Of a DNA stretch of 64,000 bases, positions 33,315 through 42,900 are shown in pieces. The notes under the pieces were generated by a model, which made no database searches, was not told the DNA's origin, and worked only from the letters and a program-made list of their open reading frames with translations. The stretch comes from Chitinophaga sp. HK235 (GTDB taxonomy: Bacteria > Bacteroidota > Bacteroidia > Chitinophagales > Chitinophagaceae): positions 7,934,501-7,998,500 of the forward strand of contig NZ_CP073766.1 of NCBI RefSeq assembly GCF_018255755.1, in the 5' to 3' direction. The stretch's first letter is position 1. Every line of letters begins with the position of its first letter. A program made the position numbers and the translations under genes.

Positions 33315-34229
33315 ATGTCAATTGAATGGAAAGGCATATTCCCGGCCATTACAACCAAATTTACCGCAGCAGACGAACTGGACCTGCCATTGTTTGAAAA
33401 AAACCTGGAAGCACAGCTGTCGGCTGGTATTGATGGTATTATCCTGGGTGGCTCACTGGGAGAGGCCAGCACGCTGACCACCGCGGAAAAGGAAATACTG
33501 ACAAAATTTACTGTTGAGAAAGTAGCGGGCCGTATACCAGTAGTATTAGGCATTGCAGAAGGTGCTACCAGAGAGGCCATTAACCAGGCCGCGCTTGCAA
33601 AGAAATGGGGTGCTGCCGGCCTGATGCTGCTGCCACCCATGCGTTACCGCTCAGACGACCGCGAAACAGCTACCTGGTATAAAACAGTGGCCGCTTCTAC
33701 TGATCTGTCAATCATTGTGTACAACAATCCGGTGGACTATAAGATAGAAGTAACCCTCGATACTTTTGATCAGTTGCAGGAACTGCCTAATATACAGGCG
33801 GTAAAAGAATCTACCCGCGATGTATCCAACGTTACAAGGATGATCAGCCGTTTTGGTGACCGCTTTAAAATATTATGCGGCCTCGATACGCTGGCACTCG
33901 AAGAAATGGTACTGGGTGCTCATGGCTGGGTAGGCGGTCTGGTGGCGGCTTTCCCTGCAGAAACAGTAGCAGTGTACCGCCTGGCCAAAGCTGGTAGAAT
34001 AAAAGAAGCACTGGACATCTACCGTTGGTTCCTGCCATTGCTGGAGCTGGACCTTTCTGCGAAACTGGTGCAATATATCAAGCTGGCAGAAGCCGAAGTG
34101 GGCCTGGGTAGCGAACATGTAAGAGCACCCCGTTTGACACTTACCGGCGCTGAAAGAGAAAAAGTATTACAGGTAATACGGACCTCCGTTGCCAACAGGC
34201 CTACACTGCCGGATTATCTTTCTCTGTAA
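33315..34229 (+). CDS. Pyrroline-4-hydroxy-2-carboxylate deaminase (DapA family)
   Basis: This 304-residue (beta/alpha)8 aldolase-family protein starts MSIEWKGIFPAITTKF. It has GGSLGEASTL near the start, IVYNNP and a Schiff-base Lys in IQAVKESTRDV. The family includes DapA, NanA and the deaminase that turns 1-pyrroline-4-hydroxy-2-carboxylate into alpha-ketoglutarate semialdehyde. The neighbours (epimerase, D-amino acid oxidase, semialdehyde dehydrogenase) make the last function the best call. An upstream in-frame ATG at 33252 would lie before the promoter element and is rejected. It is the first gene of the operon. Confidence 0.86.
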   Translation: MSIEWKGIFPAITTKFTAADELDLPLFEKNLEAQLSAGIDGIILGGSLGEASTLTTAEKEILTKFTVEKVAGRIPVVLGIAEGATREAINQAALAKKWGAAGLMLLPPMRYRSDDRETATWYKTVAASTDLSIIVYNNPVDYKIEVTLDTFDQLQELPNIQAVKESTRDVSNVTRMISRFGDRFKILCGLDTLALEEMVLGAHGWVGGLVAAFPAETVAVYRLAKAGRIKEALDIYRWFLPLLELDLSAKLVQYIKLAEAEVGLGSEHVRAPRLTLTGAEREKVLQVIRTSVANRPTLPDYLSL

Positions 34230-34242
34230 AATAACTGTACCC

Positions 34243-35664
34243 ATGCAAACAGATCAGATCATGCAACAGGCCGCTGAGGCCTTTGAACAATATCGACGGA
34301 CAAAGCCCGCACAGCGGGCGGCTTTCCTGGATGCCATCGCTACAGAAATTACCGCGCGGCAGGACATCCTGGTACAGGTAGCCGGAAAAGAAACCAATCT
34401 GCCAGAGACAAGGCTGAAAGGAGAGATCGGCCGTACCGCCCATCAGCTGCGTATGTTTGCAGACCTTATCAAAGAAGGCAGCTGGGTGGAAGCGGTGATT
34501 GACACCAAGCCCGGTATCAGGCGTATGCTGATGCCTGTAGGACCGGTAATAGTCTTTGGCGCAAGTAACTTCCCGTTTGCCTTCTCCACTGCAGGCGGTG
34601 ATACCGCCAGTGCCCTGGCAGCCGGCGCCACAGTAGTCATCAAAGGTCATTCTGCACATATACGTACTTCCCTGCTGGTATTTGAAGCCATACAGGCTGC
34701 CATCGCACAAAGTGCAATGCCAACGCATACCGTTCAACATGTAACAGGAAGTTACGAAATCGGAAAAGCACTGGTTATGCATCCCTTCGCCACAGGAGTC
34801 GGTTTTACCGGCTCTCTGCAGGGAGGAAAGGCACTGTGCAATTATGCTGCAGCACGGGAAACCCCTATCCCTGTGTTTGCAGAAATGAGCAGTGTAAACC
34901 CGGTAGTCTTTTTACCGGATGCCTTACAAACAAGGGCCGCTGAACTGGCACAGACATTTGCTGCTTCTATCACACTGGGGGCAGGACAGTTCTGTACCAA
35001 TCCCGGTCTGCTGGTAGGCCTGGAGAGTGACGCGTTTACAGCGTTTCAGCATTTGCTGGCCGCAGCGCTGCAAAAAACATCACCGCAGAAAATGCTGCAT
35101 GAAGGCATTCACCGTTCTTTCATTGATGGACGTAACCGGGTACTGAAGCATGAAGCGACAACCATACTGGAACAACCTGTCATCGCAGAAGATGATACCG
35201 TAGCTCCTTCTCTGGCCGCAACCAGCGGCGCGGCATTCCTCACTCAGCCGGAACTGAAGGAAGAAGTGTTTGGTCCGCACTCTCTGGCAATAGCCTGTAA
35301 AGACAAAACAGAACTGCTGGCTGTATTGAAAAGCCTGAAAGGACAGCTGACCACCAGCGTAATGGCCACAGAAGCCGACCTGGAAGCATGGCAGGAAGTC
35401 ATCGACCTGCAGACAACACTGGCAGGAAGGATCATATTGAATGGCGCGCCTACCGGTGTGGAAGTATGTGCTGCCATGGTGCACGGCGGCCCTTATCCTG
35501 CTACCACAGATGCACGGTACACCTCCGTAGGAACCGCTGCCATCCGGCGCTGGGTAAGACCTGTGTGTTTTCAGCAGTTCCCAGATGCATTATTGCCCGA
35601 TGAGTTAAAGCAGGATAATCCCGGCGGCATATGGCGCCTGGTAGACAACCAGTATACACGCTAA
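34243..35664 (+). CDS. Alpha-ketoglutarate semialdehyde dehydrogenase
   Basis: The 473-residue aldehyde dehydrogenase starts MQTDQIMQQAAEAFEQYRR. It has a Rossmann-type cofactor region (PVIVFGASNFPFAFSTAGGD, VVIKGHSAH), the Glu segment FAEMSSVNPV, and the catalytic Cys in LGAGQFCTNPGLL. The pattern matches NADP-type alpha-ketoglutarate semialdehyde dehydrogenases, which give alpha-ketoglutarate in hydroxyproline and pentose pathways. An in-frame ATG upstream at 34189 is inside the previous gene and is less likely. Confidence 0.9.
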   Translation: MQTDQIMQQAAEAFEQYRRTKPAQRAAFLDAIATEITARQDILVQVAGKETNLPETRLKGEIGRTAHQLRMFADLIKEGSWVEAVIDTKPGIRRMLMPVGPVIVFGASNFPFAFSTAGGDTASALAAGATVVIKGHSAHIRTSLLVFEAIQAAIAQSAMPTHTVQHVTGSYEIGKALVMHPFATGVGFTGSLQGGKALCNYAAARETPIPVFAEMSSVNPVVFLPDALQTRAAELAQTFAASITLGAGQFCTNPGLLVGLESDAFTAFQHLLAAALQKTSPQKMLHEGIHRSFIDGRNRVLKHEATTILEQPVIAEDDTVAPSLAATSGAAFLTQPELKEEVFGPHSLAIACKDKTELLAVLKSLKGQLTTSVMATEADLEAWQEVIDLQTTLAGRIILNGAPTGVEVCAAMVHGGPYPATTDARYTSVGTAAIRRWVRPVCFQQFPDALLPDELKQDNPGGIWRLVDNQYTR

Positions 35665-35689
35665 TCCAATCACCGAAAACACACTTCTT

Positions 35690-36691
35690 TTGAAGCATAC
35701 ATTTTTTTGCATCGATGCACATACCTGCGGTAACCCGGTCAGACTGGTAGCCGGAGGTGGCCCTGCCCTGAAGGGAAACAATATGAGCGAGAAAAGGAAC
35801 CATTTCCTGCAGGAATACGACTGGATCAGAAAAGGGCTGATGTTCGAACCCCGCGGCCATGATATGATGAGCGGCAGTATCCTGTATCCGCCACATGATC
35901 CGGCCAACGATGTGGCGGTGTTGTTCATCGAAACCAGCGGCTGCCTCCCCATGTGCGGTCACGGTACCATCGGGACTATTACCATCGCCATAGAAGAAGG
36001 ACTGATAAATCCTAAGGTACCCGGCAAAGTGAGAATGGAAACACCTGCCGGGCTGGTGGAAGTGAGCTATCACCGCGAAGGCAATAAAGTGAAAAGCGTG
36101 AAGCTGACCAATGTGCCCGCTTACCTTGCAGCCACCGATATCTTAGTGGAATGTCCCGAACTGGGCCTGTTGAAGGTAGATGTAGCCTATGGTGGCAATT
36201 TTTATGCGATCGTAGATGTACAGGAAAATTTTCCCGGGCTGGAACACTTCACTGCCGGTCAACTGACAACCTGGGCCAGGGAACTACGGAAACGCATCAA
36301 CGAAATATATACTTTCGTTCATCCGGAGAATGAACATATCAACGGCTGCTCCCACATATTATGGACCGGGGCTGTGATGGATGCCTCTTCTACTGCACGT
36401 AATGCGGTATTCTACGGCGACAAGGCCATCGACCGTTCTCCCTGCGGTACCGGAACTTCCGCCAGGATGGCACAATGGTATACACAAGGCAAACTGAACA
36501 AGGAAGATACTTTTGTACATGAAAGTATTATCGGCTCCCGTTTTACCGGCAGGATAGAAGAGGAAACCAAAGTAGGGGGTAAACCGGCCATCCGTCCCAG
36601 CATTGAAGGCTGGGCCAGGATTTATGGTTATAATACTATTTCAATTGATCCGGAAGATGATCCCTACGCTTACGGATTACAGGTAATATGA
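35690..36691 (+). CDS. 4-Hydroxyproline 2-epimerase (proline racemase family)
   Basis: The 333-residue proline-racemase-fold enzyme has the two catalytic Cys: Cys89 in PMCGHGTIG and Cys252 in DRSPCGTGTSARMA. Both being Cys identifies an epimerase rather than the Cys/Thr trans-3-hydroxyproline dehydratase. It converts trans-4-hydroxy-L-proline to cis-4-hydroxy-D-proline. The start is a TTG: no in-frame ATG precedes it, and starting at the next ATG would lose the HTCGNP motif near residue 12. It is the third gene of the operon. Confidence 0.92.
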   Translation: MKHTFFCIDAHTCGNPVRLVAGGGPALKGNNMSEKRNHFLQEYDWIRKGLMFEPRGHDMMSGSILYPPHDPANDVAVLFIETSGCLPMCGHGTIGTITIAIEEGLINPKVPGKVRMETPAGLVEVSYHREGNKVKSVKLTNVPAYLAATDILVECPELGLLKVDVAYGGNFYAIVDVQENFPGLEHFTAGQLTTWARELRKRINEIYTFVHPENEHINGCSHILWTGAVMDASSTARNAVFYGDKAIDRSPCGTGTSARMAQWYTQGKLNKEDTFVHESIIGSRFTGRIEEETKVGGKPAIRPSIEGWARIYGYNTISIDPEDDPYAYGLQVI

Positions 36692-36698
36692 ACGCACT

Positions 36699-37949
36699 AT
36701 GAAAGTAATCATTATTGGTGGTGGTATTATAGGGCTGAGCAGCGCCTTTTATCTGCAACAGGCGGGTTACAGCGTAACGGTAGTAGATCGTACCGACATG
36801 CTGGAAGGCTGTTCGCATGGCAATGCCGGTTATATCTGCCCCAGCCACTTTGTGCCGCTCGCTACACCGGGTATTGTCCGGCAGGGCCTCCGCTGGATGA
36901 TGGATGCCGGCAGCCCTTTTTATATAAAACCTTCGCTCAACAAAGACCTGATCAACTGGGGCCTGAAGTTTTTGAAAAGCGCCACCGCCGCACATGTGGA
37001 GCGCTCCGCCGTACCGCTGCGTGACATCTCGCTGTTGAGCAAACAATTGTATGAAACATGGGCCGCCATGCCGGAACTGAGTTTCTCCTACGCGCCGTTT
37101 GGTATGCTGGAACTTTTCAAGACAGAGCAAAATGCACATCACGCCGAACATACGGTGGAGGAAGCTGCAGCGCTGGGCATTGAAGCCAGAATACTGGATA
37201 AAGCGGCCGTGTCGCAGCTGGAGCCGGATGTAGCCATCGACGCGCTGGGTGCTGTTTATTTCCCGGGCGATGCACAGCTATATCCCAATCAGCTGATGCT
37301 TAGTCTGCTGACCTACCTGGAAGGGAAAGGTGTTCAGTTTATACGTCACCGTGAGGTGACAGGATTTGCCATGACGGGCAACCGGATCGTCGGTGTTGAT
37401 ACAACAGGCGGCGGCATTGCAGCGGATCATGTGGTACTGGCTGCCGGCGTGTGGAGTACAGCGCTGGCACGGCAGTTTGGGCTTAATATTCCGATGGTGG
37501 GTGGCAGAGGGTACTCTGTCACTTTTGAGGACGCGCCTTACAAAGTACGTCGCTCTATTATCCTCAGCGAAGCGCGGGTGGCCATCTCTCCGATGGATGG
37601 CAACAAACTGCGCTTTGGTGGCACCATGGAGATCACGCCACTGCATACGCCACCACGTATGCGCAGGGTACAGGGAATCTTTGATTCCGTGAAACGTTAT
37701 TTGCCTGAATTTGATCTGCCGCTGCCAACAGCAGACAAGGTATGGTATGGTTACCGCCCCTGCAGCGCCGACGGCTTGCCTTATATCGGCAATCTCTCCC
37801 GCTATACCAATGTTACCGTGGCCACAGGACACTCTATGCTGGGCATCAGCCTGGGAGCGGCTACCGGCAAACTGGTGACGGAACTGGTAGGGAAAACACC
37901 AACATCCATGGATATCAGCCCTTTCCATCCGGAAAGATTCGGCAGGTAA
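36699..37949 (+). CDS. FAD-dependent D-amino acid oxidase, cis-4-hydroxy-D-proline type
   Basis: The 416-residue DadA-like flavoprotein starts with an FAD-binding dinucleotide fold (MKVIIIGGGIIGLSSAFYLQQAG) and has the second motif GCSHGNAGYICPSHF. Late segments GRGYSVTFEDAP and CSADGLPYIGNLSRYTNV are typical of the DAO/glycine-oxidase superfamily. It likely oxidises cis-4-hydroxy-D-proline to pyrroline-4-hydroxy-2-carboxylate, the deaminase substrate. It is only 7 bp after the epimerase gene, and a strong terminator follows. Confidence 0.9.
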   Translation: MKVIIIGGGIIGLSSAFYLQQAGYSVTVVDRTDMLEGCSHGNAGYICPSHFVPLATPGIVRQGLRWMMDAGSPFYIKPSLNKDLINWGLKFLKSATAAHVERSAVPLRDISLLSKQLYETWAAMPELSFSYAPFGMLELFKTEQNAHHAEHTVEEAAALGIEARILDKAAVSQLEPDVAIDALGAVYFPGDAQLYPNQLMLSLLTYLEGKGVQFIRHREVTGFAMTGNRIVGVDTTGGGIAADHVVLAAGVWSTALARQFGLNIPMVGGRGYSVTFEDAPYKVRRSIILSEARVAISPMDGNKLRFGGTMEITPLHTPPRMRRVQGIFDSVKRYLPEFDLPLPTADKVWYGYRPCSADGLPYIGNLSRYTNVTVATGHSMLGISLGAATGKLVTELVGKTPTSMDISPFHPERFGR

Positions 37950-37953
37950 TTTT

Positions 37954-37982
37954 TAATTGTTAAAGAAACAATTATTTTTTGC
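37954..37982 (+). terminator. Terminator of the hydroxyproline operon
   Basis: TAATTGTT (37954-37961) pairs with AACAATTA (37967-37974), followed by TTTTTTG. A larger imperfect copy of the arm occurs at about 38001-38014 (TTTCTTAACAATTA), just before the sigma-factor promoter. Confidence 0.8.
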
Positions 37983-38042
37983 GGGCAACCGTTCCCGTTA
38001 TTTCTTAACAATTATTTTATATGCGATCTTTTCTATGCGAAT

Positions 38043-38050
38043 TACTTTTG
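38043..38050 (+). promoter_or_regulatory. -7 element of the ECF sigma gene
   Basis: TACTTTTG is an exact TAnnTTTG match 16 bp before the ATG at 38067. No TTG is evident at -33. Confidence 0.45.
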
Positions 38051-38066
38051 GCTGGAAATTGATCTC

Positions 38067-38651
38067 ATGGATTTTGATAAGGAAGTGCTTCCGGATGAGT
38101 TTTTACTGATAGAGAAATTACGGCAAGGTGATGAACGAGCCTTCCGTGATATCTATGATCACTATTGGGAAAAACAGTACGATATGGCCTGGTATAAATT
38201 AGGCAATAGAGAACAGGCGGAAGAAATTACGCAAGAGACTTTTGTGGCCCTGTGGACACGCAGGGAAGACCTCGATCCGGCAAAGCCGGTAGGGGCCTGG
38301 TTATATGGGGTCACAAAGAATCTTATCCTGAACACCTATCGCAAACAATTATCTCATCAGAAATATCTGCAACAGGCTCCCCTGCGGGAGATGACCAACA
38401 ATACTGCAGAACAGCTTTCCTTTAATGAGCTGAATGAAGTAGTACGACAACAGATTGACCAGCTCCCTGATAAATGCAGGGAAGTATTTACCCTGAGCCG
38501 TATACAAGGCTTTAATACCCGCCAGATCGCTGAAGCGCTGAACATCTCCCCTAAAACCGTTAACAACCACCTGGTGAAAGCACTCCGTATCATGCGGGGC
38601 AACCTGAAAGATTATATTGCCCTACTGATACTACTGTCTCTCCGCAAATAA
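38067..38651 (+). CDS. ECF RNA polymerase sigma factor
   Basis: The 194-residue sigma-70-family protein has region 2 at about 15-85 (RQGDERAFRDIYDHYWEKQYDMAW, EEITQETFVALW) and region 4 at about 130-180 (LPDKCREVFTLSRIQGFNTRQIAEALNISPKTVNNHL). This matches the FecI-like Bacteroidota group that pairs with FecR anti-sigma proteins and TonB receptors. The FecR gene follows after 108 bp and the STN-containing receptor after that. This is a cell-surface signalling set in which ligand binding would release the sigma factor. Confidence 0.93.
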   Translation: MDFDKEVLPDEFLLIEKLRQGDERAFRDIYDHYWEKQYDMAWYKLGNREQAEEITQETFVALWTRREDLDPAKPVGAWLYGVTKNLILNTYRKQLSHQKYLQQAPLREMTNNTAEQLSFNELNEVVRQQIDQLPDKCREVFTLSRIQGFNTRQIAEALNISPKTVNNHLVKALRIMRGNLKDYIALLILLSLRK

Positions 38652-38759
38652 AAATCTGTTCACATTAATTTAATATACGCCGGCGTAGGTGTTTGTTTCC
38701 CCTCGCGGTAAATAGGATTGATAAAAAGCTCACTGCAGCTTTTATACAATTTTATTTTC

Positions 38760-39728
38760 ATGCTGGAAGAGAATCAATTAAACAGACTCATAGAAAAATA
38801 CCTCGCCGGTGATGCCACCGCCGGTGAGGAAGCCTTACTGGATGAATGGTTTGAACAATGGCATACGCCGGCTCCTGAAGCAGCAGGAACGTATGATCGC
38901 GCCTTTCTGCGGGAAAAGATTTTTTCGGCCGTAGATGCCCGGATCAAAACCAGTGGCAGGGTCATTCCCATCAAACGTAACCGTATTATTAAATGGGGAA
39001 TGGTGGCATCTGTTGTAACCGCTATCGTCGCCGGTGCAGGATGGTGGTATAAGTCAGGAACACAGCCGCGTAAGCAGATCAGCCGGCTGATGGAGCTGCA
39101 TACCAATAGTGGGCAGCTGTTGAAAGTGGTGCTGACAGACAGTTCTGTAGTATGGCTGAATGCCAGCAGCCAGCTGCAGTATCCTGAAAGGTTTACAGAC
39201 AACAGAACGGTATACCTGCAGGGCGAAGCCTGGTTTGATATTCATCAGGACCCTTTACATCCTTTTATTATTGAAAGCCATGGTTTCCGTACAAAGGTGC
39301 TGGGCACTGCTTTCAGTATCCGTTCCTATGCTGCTACCGGCACCTACAGGGTTACCGTAGCTTCCGGAAAGGTGGCCGTGTTCAAATCTGCAGACAGCTC
39401 GCATATTGCTTATCTGACGGCAGACCAGGAGCTGCGTATCAGTGGTCCTGAAGGAACGCCACAGATACGGCAGGTGCATGCACAGATAGCTGCTGCATGG
39501 AAAGATGGCAGCCTCAGCTTTGAAAAAGATCCGCTGGCAGAAGTAGTGGTATCGCTGCAAAATCGCTATGGCACTTCGTTTTTAATCAACAGCCCCCGCC
39601 TGAAAAATATCGAAATCAGTGGCCGCTTCGACCACAAAGAATCACTGGATGATATCCTGAAAATATTAAGCAAAGTATATGGCCTGCACTTTAAAAAACA
39701 GGCCAACGGTACGTTCCTTATTTCCTGA
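38760..39728 (+). CDS. FecR-family anti-sigma factor
   Basis: The 322-residue protein starts MLEENQLNRLIEKYLAG, with the cytosolic segment LLDEWFEQW at about 25-33. One span lies near 80-97 (IIKWGMVASVVTAIVAGAGWWY). A periplasmic FecR domain follows at about 110-215 (TNSGQLLKVVLTDSSVVWLNASSQLQYPERF), then a DUF4974-type C-terminal domain (FDHKESLDDILKILSKVY) like those that contact the STN domain of a TonB receptor. The ATG at 38760 is chosen. It is directly upstream of the STN receptor gene. Confidence 0.92.
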   Translation: MLEENQLNRLIEKYLAGDATAGEEALLDEWFEQWHTPAPEAAGTYDRAFLREKIFSAVDARIKTSGRVIPIKRNRIIKWGMVASVVTAIVAGAGWWYKSGTQPRKQISRLMELHTNSGQLLKVVLTDSSVVWLNASSQLQYPERFTDNRTVYLQGEAWFDIHQDPLHPFIIESHGFRTKVLGTAFSIRSYAATGTYRVTVASGKVAVFKSADSSHIAYLTADQELRISGPEGTPQIRQVHAQIAAAWKDGSLSFEKDPLAEVVVSLQNRYGTSFLINSPRLKNIEISGRFDHKESLDDILKILSKVYGLHFKKQANGTFLIS

Positions 39729-39910
39729 TCTCTAAACCCGCAACTATGGCAGAAAGATTTACATAATACACTGTAAAAAAGAAAAAACCGGATGACGCAC
39801 GCGTACCCGGTTTAAGGTGCGATGCAGATGATACCAGGCCTGAGAAACCGCATCATCCCATCGCTGTCATTAACTAACCCGAAGGATTAACTAATTAACA
39901 AGGTAAAAGT
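39729..39910 (+). other. Leader before the STN receptor gene
   Basis: This 182-bp gap holds a 7-bp inverted repeat AAACCGG (39785-39791) / CCGGTTT (39807-39813) with a 15-base loop and no T tail, and a triple ATTAACTAA-like stretch (39870-39898). These may be control sites for the receptor gene. No small gene is convincing. Confidence 0.35.
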
Positions 39911-42900
39911 ATGAATTTTTTCCTGGGGAAACCCTGTGCTTATTTAAAATGGGTTATGCGTATCTCCTTTTATGTAATGGTATTTTCTATTACGATCACC
40001 AACCTGATGGCCAGTGTCCGTACCAAAGGACAAGCTGTGGAGCGGATACGTGTGTCGGTGGATATTTCCGGACAACCGCTTCGCACAGCACTGGAACAGC
40101 TGTCTGTCCGGTCTGGCGTCAGGATTTATTTTAATGATGAAAAGGTAGACAAACAAAAGCAGGTAAGCATACATGCTGAAGATGCTCTCCTGATGGATGT
40201 TTTAGGTAAACTCCTGACACCGGCAGGTATGGTGGCGCAGGTGTATGGTGATAACAAAATTACCGTCATCCCCCTGAAAGCTTTACCACCACCGGTTTCC
40301 GGTACTGTCATTGATAAGTCCAATGGCATGCCCCTGCCGGGAGTAGGTATCCGTATCAAAGGCCACAACAACGGCGTGATCACCGATGGCAACGGACATT
40401 TCAATATCAGTATCCCGGAAGAAGGAGCGGTGCTGATCATCTCCTATATCGGTTATCAGCAACAGGAGCTGAAAGTAGGCCCTGGTACTACCACCCTGCA
40501 AATAGCCCTCAAACCCGGCCGTACCCAGCTCAACGAAGTACAGGTACAGGCCCGCCGTAAAACCAATACGGAAGCGGCTATACTCTCTGAACGTAAAGCT
40601 TCTGCTATCGTGCAGGATGCTATCTCTGCGGCCAATATTGAAAAAACGGCCAGTATCACTACTACCCAGGCATTACAACGGGTGTCTGGTGTAACCATCA
40701 CAGACGATAAATACGTGGCGATCCGCGGTCTGGGAGACCGGAGTGTGATAGGACAGCTGAACGGTATCCGCCTGGCCTCTTCAGACCCCGACCGCAGCGC
40801 TATCCCGCTGGACCTGGTGCCTGCCGGGCTGCTGGACAACATCACCATCTATAAAACCTATACGCCCGACAAACCTGCTGACGCGGCCGCCGGTATCATA
40901 GAACTGAAAACGCGCTCTGTGCCTGATTCAGCTGTCTTCAACATCACTGCGCAAGCAGGATTCAACTCCAACATCGGCATCGGTGGAAAAGTGAATTCCT
41001 TCTACAACAGCGATCCCGGCTTCTTAGGGCAGAAAGTAAAACGTGCCGGCTTGCCGGAAGATTTTATCGCGCTGGGCAGACAATACCCCGGCGGCTATAC
41101 GCAGTTGCAGTCCATGATCGCACACGGCGGCAACGACCCGCAGATAAAGCAGGAAACAGATCGCATCAACGGTATCATGCATCAGTTTGATCCGGTGCTC
41201 ACCACCCGTTATGCGCCCGCCAAAATGAACCAGATTTATTCCGCTACCTATGGTAATAGTTTTAACGTGTTCCGCAAACATAAGCTGGGCGTGATCGCAG
41301 GTGTCAACTATTATCAGCGGGCTACCGATATTCATGGAGGCGACCTCACACAATGGAGCATCTATCAGGGTGTGCTTACGGGCAACAATCAGGTGGGCAG
41401 TTCCCGTGTGATTCCTAACTATATTACGCCTAATAACATTAACCTGGGCAAGTATATTTCCTACAAGGAAAATACCGGCACCTCCACACTCAACTATGGA
41501 TTTCTGGGTGGACTCACTTACCGCTTCAATACGCGCAATGAAATCAGCGTGCAGTATATGGGCAGCCGTGGCGCGGAAGTACAGGCCTCTAACCTGTACG
41601 GTGCATACGAATACACCGGCTTACCGGGAGAGGTGTCCAACGTTGTATATTCCCTGAAGCGCAGCTATCGTACCCTGAATACCTTTAACCTGCAGGGGGA
41701 ACATAAGCTCACCGCCGGGGAATATGCGCCCAGGTTGAGTTACAACATAGCCACTTCCACTTCCAGCCAGGAAGATCCTGACTACCGCTTTGTGAACCTC
41801 GCTGCTTATCGTCCTGTTAAGGGTGGCGCAGTACCGGTGAATGGCAGTCTGCCAAATGGTAGTGGCGGTTTTACCGGAACACCGATGTATTACTCCCTGG
41901 TATCAGGCTATGTAAACGGTTATGGTCCTTACGGCATTATTCAGGCCGATCCCAACGGACGCCGTTACCGCAGCCTGAGCGAAACCAATTACAACTACAA
42001 AGCTGATCTTACGGTGCCTTTCCGCCTGCTGGGCCGCCGTCAGGAAGCTAAAGGTGGTGTCAACTATCTGCACCGCGACCGGACCTTCGGTGAAAACGTA
42101 TTATCACTGCCCGGTTCCAATTTCTCTTCTACCGGCAACCAGGCGCTGTATACCGTACATGGTAACCTCGACCATCTCGTGGGTTATGATCAGATCGGCA
42201 TCAAAGTTCCTATGGGCGCTATCGGAGAAGGACAGCCTGCTGTAGGTGGTTTCCTGTATAACGCACAGAAATCACCCAACAACTACAAAGGCTTTTATGA
42301 AACACGTGCTTTCTACGGTATGCTCGACCTGCATCTACTCGACAACCTGCGACTCACTGGTGGCGCACGTTTTGAGCTGACTAACATACAGGCTGCTGTA
42401 GATACGGCCGGTGTATTCCTGGACCCTTCCCTGACTGCACCCAACAAAGACGGACAGGCCGTAAAGATGATACTGACAGAACCTAACTCGGTTTATAAAA
42501 CAGATTACAAGCCCTATTATTCCCTGAACCTGACCTACACCCTGCAGCAGAACATGAACTTCCGTCTGGGCTACAGCACTACGCTGGCAAGGCCGGAACT
42601 GCGTGAGATCACCAACGTGTTTGAGTTTGATCCGTTCCAGTTTGCCCTGGTAGTAGGCAATCCCAAACTGAAGAACCAGTCTGTCACTAACTACGACTTC
42701 CGCTGGGAATGGTTCCCTGCTGCAGGTGAGGTGATCGCAGCTTCAGCTTTCTACAAACAGATCGATCATCAGCTTACAAAAGTTTATTCCGTTAACTCAG
42801 TAGGTCTGGATGCCCGTTTCCCTGAATTCCCGGCTATCCGCTTCGAAAACGATCCTAACCGCGGACGTGTATACGGTGTGGAACTGGAAGTGGTGAAAAA

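Noticed and set aside
34201..34782. 193-residue gene on the minus strand
   Set aside because: It overlaps the semialdehyde dehydrogenase gene completely and shows no motif.
35690..36691. trans-3-hydroxyproline dehydratase
   Set aside because: Both catalytic positions are Cys. The dehydratase has Thr in the second site.
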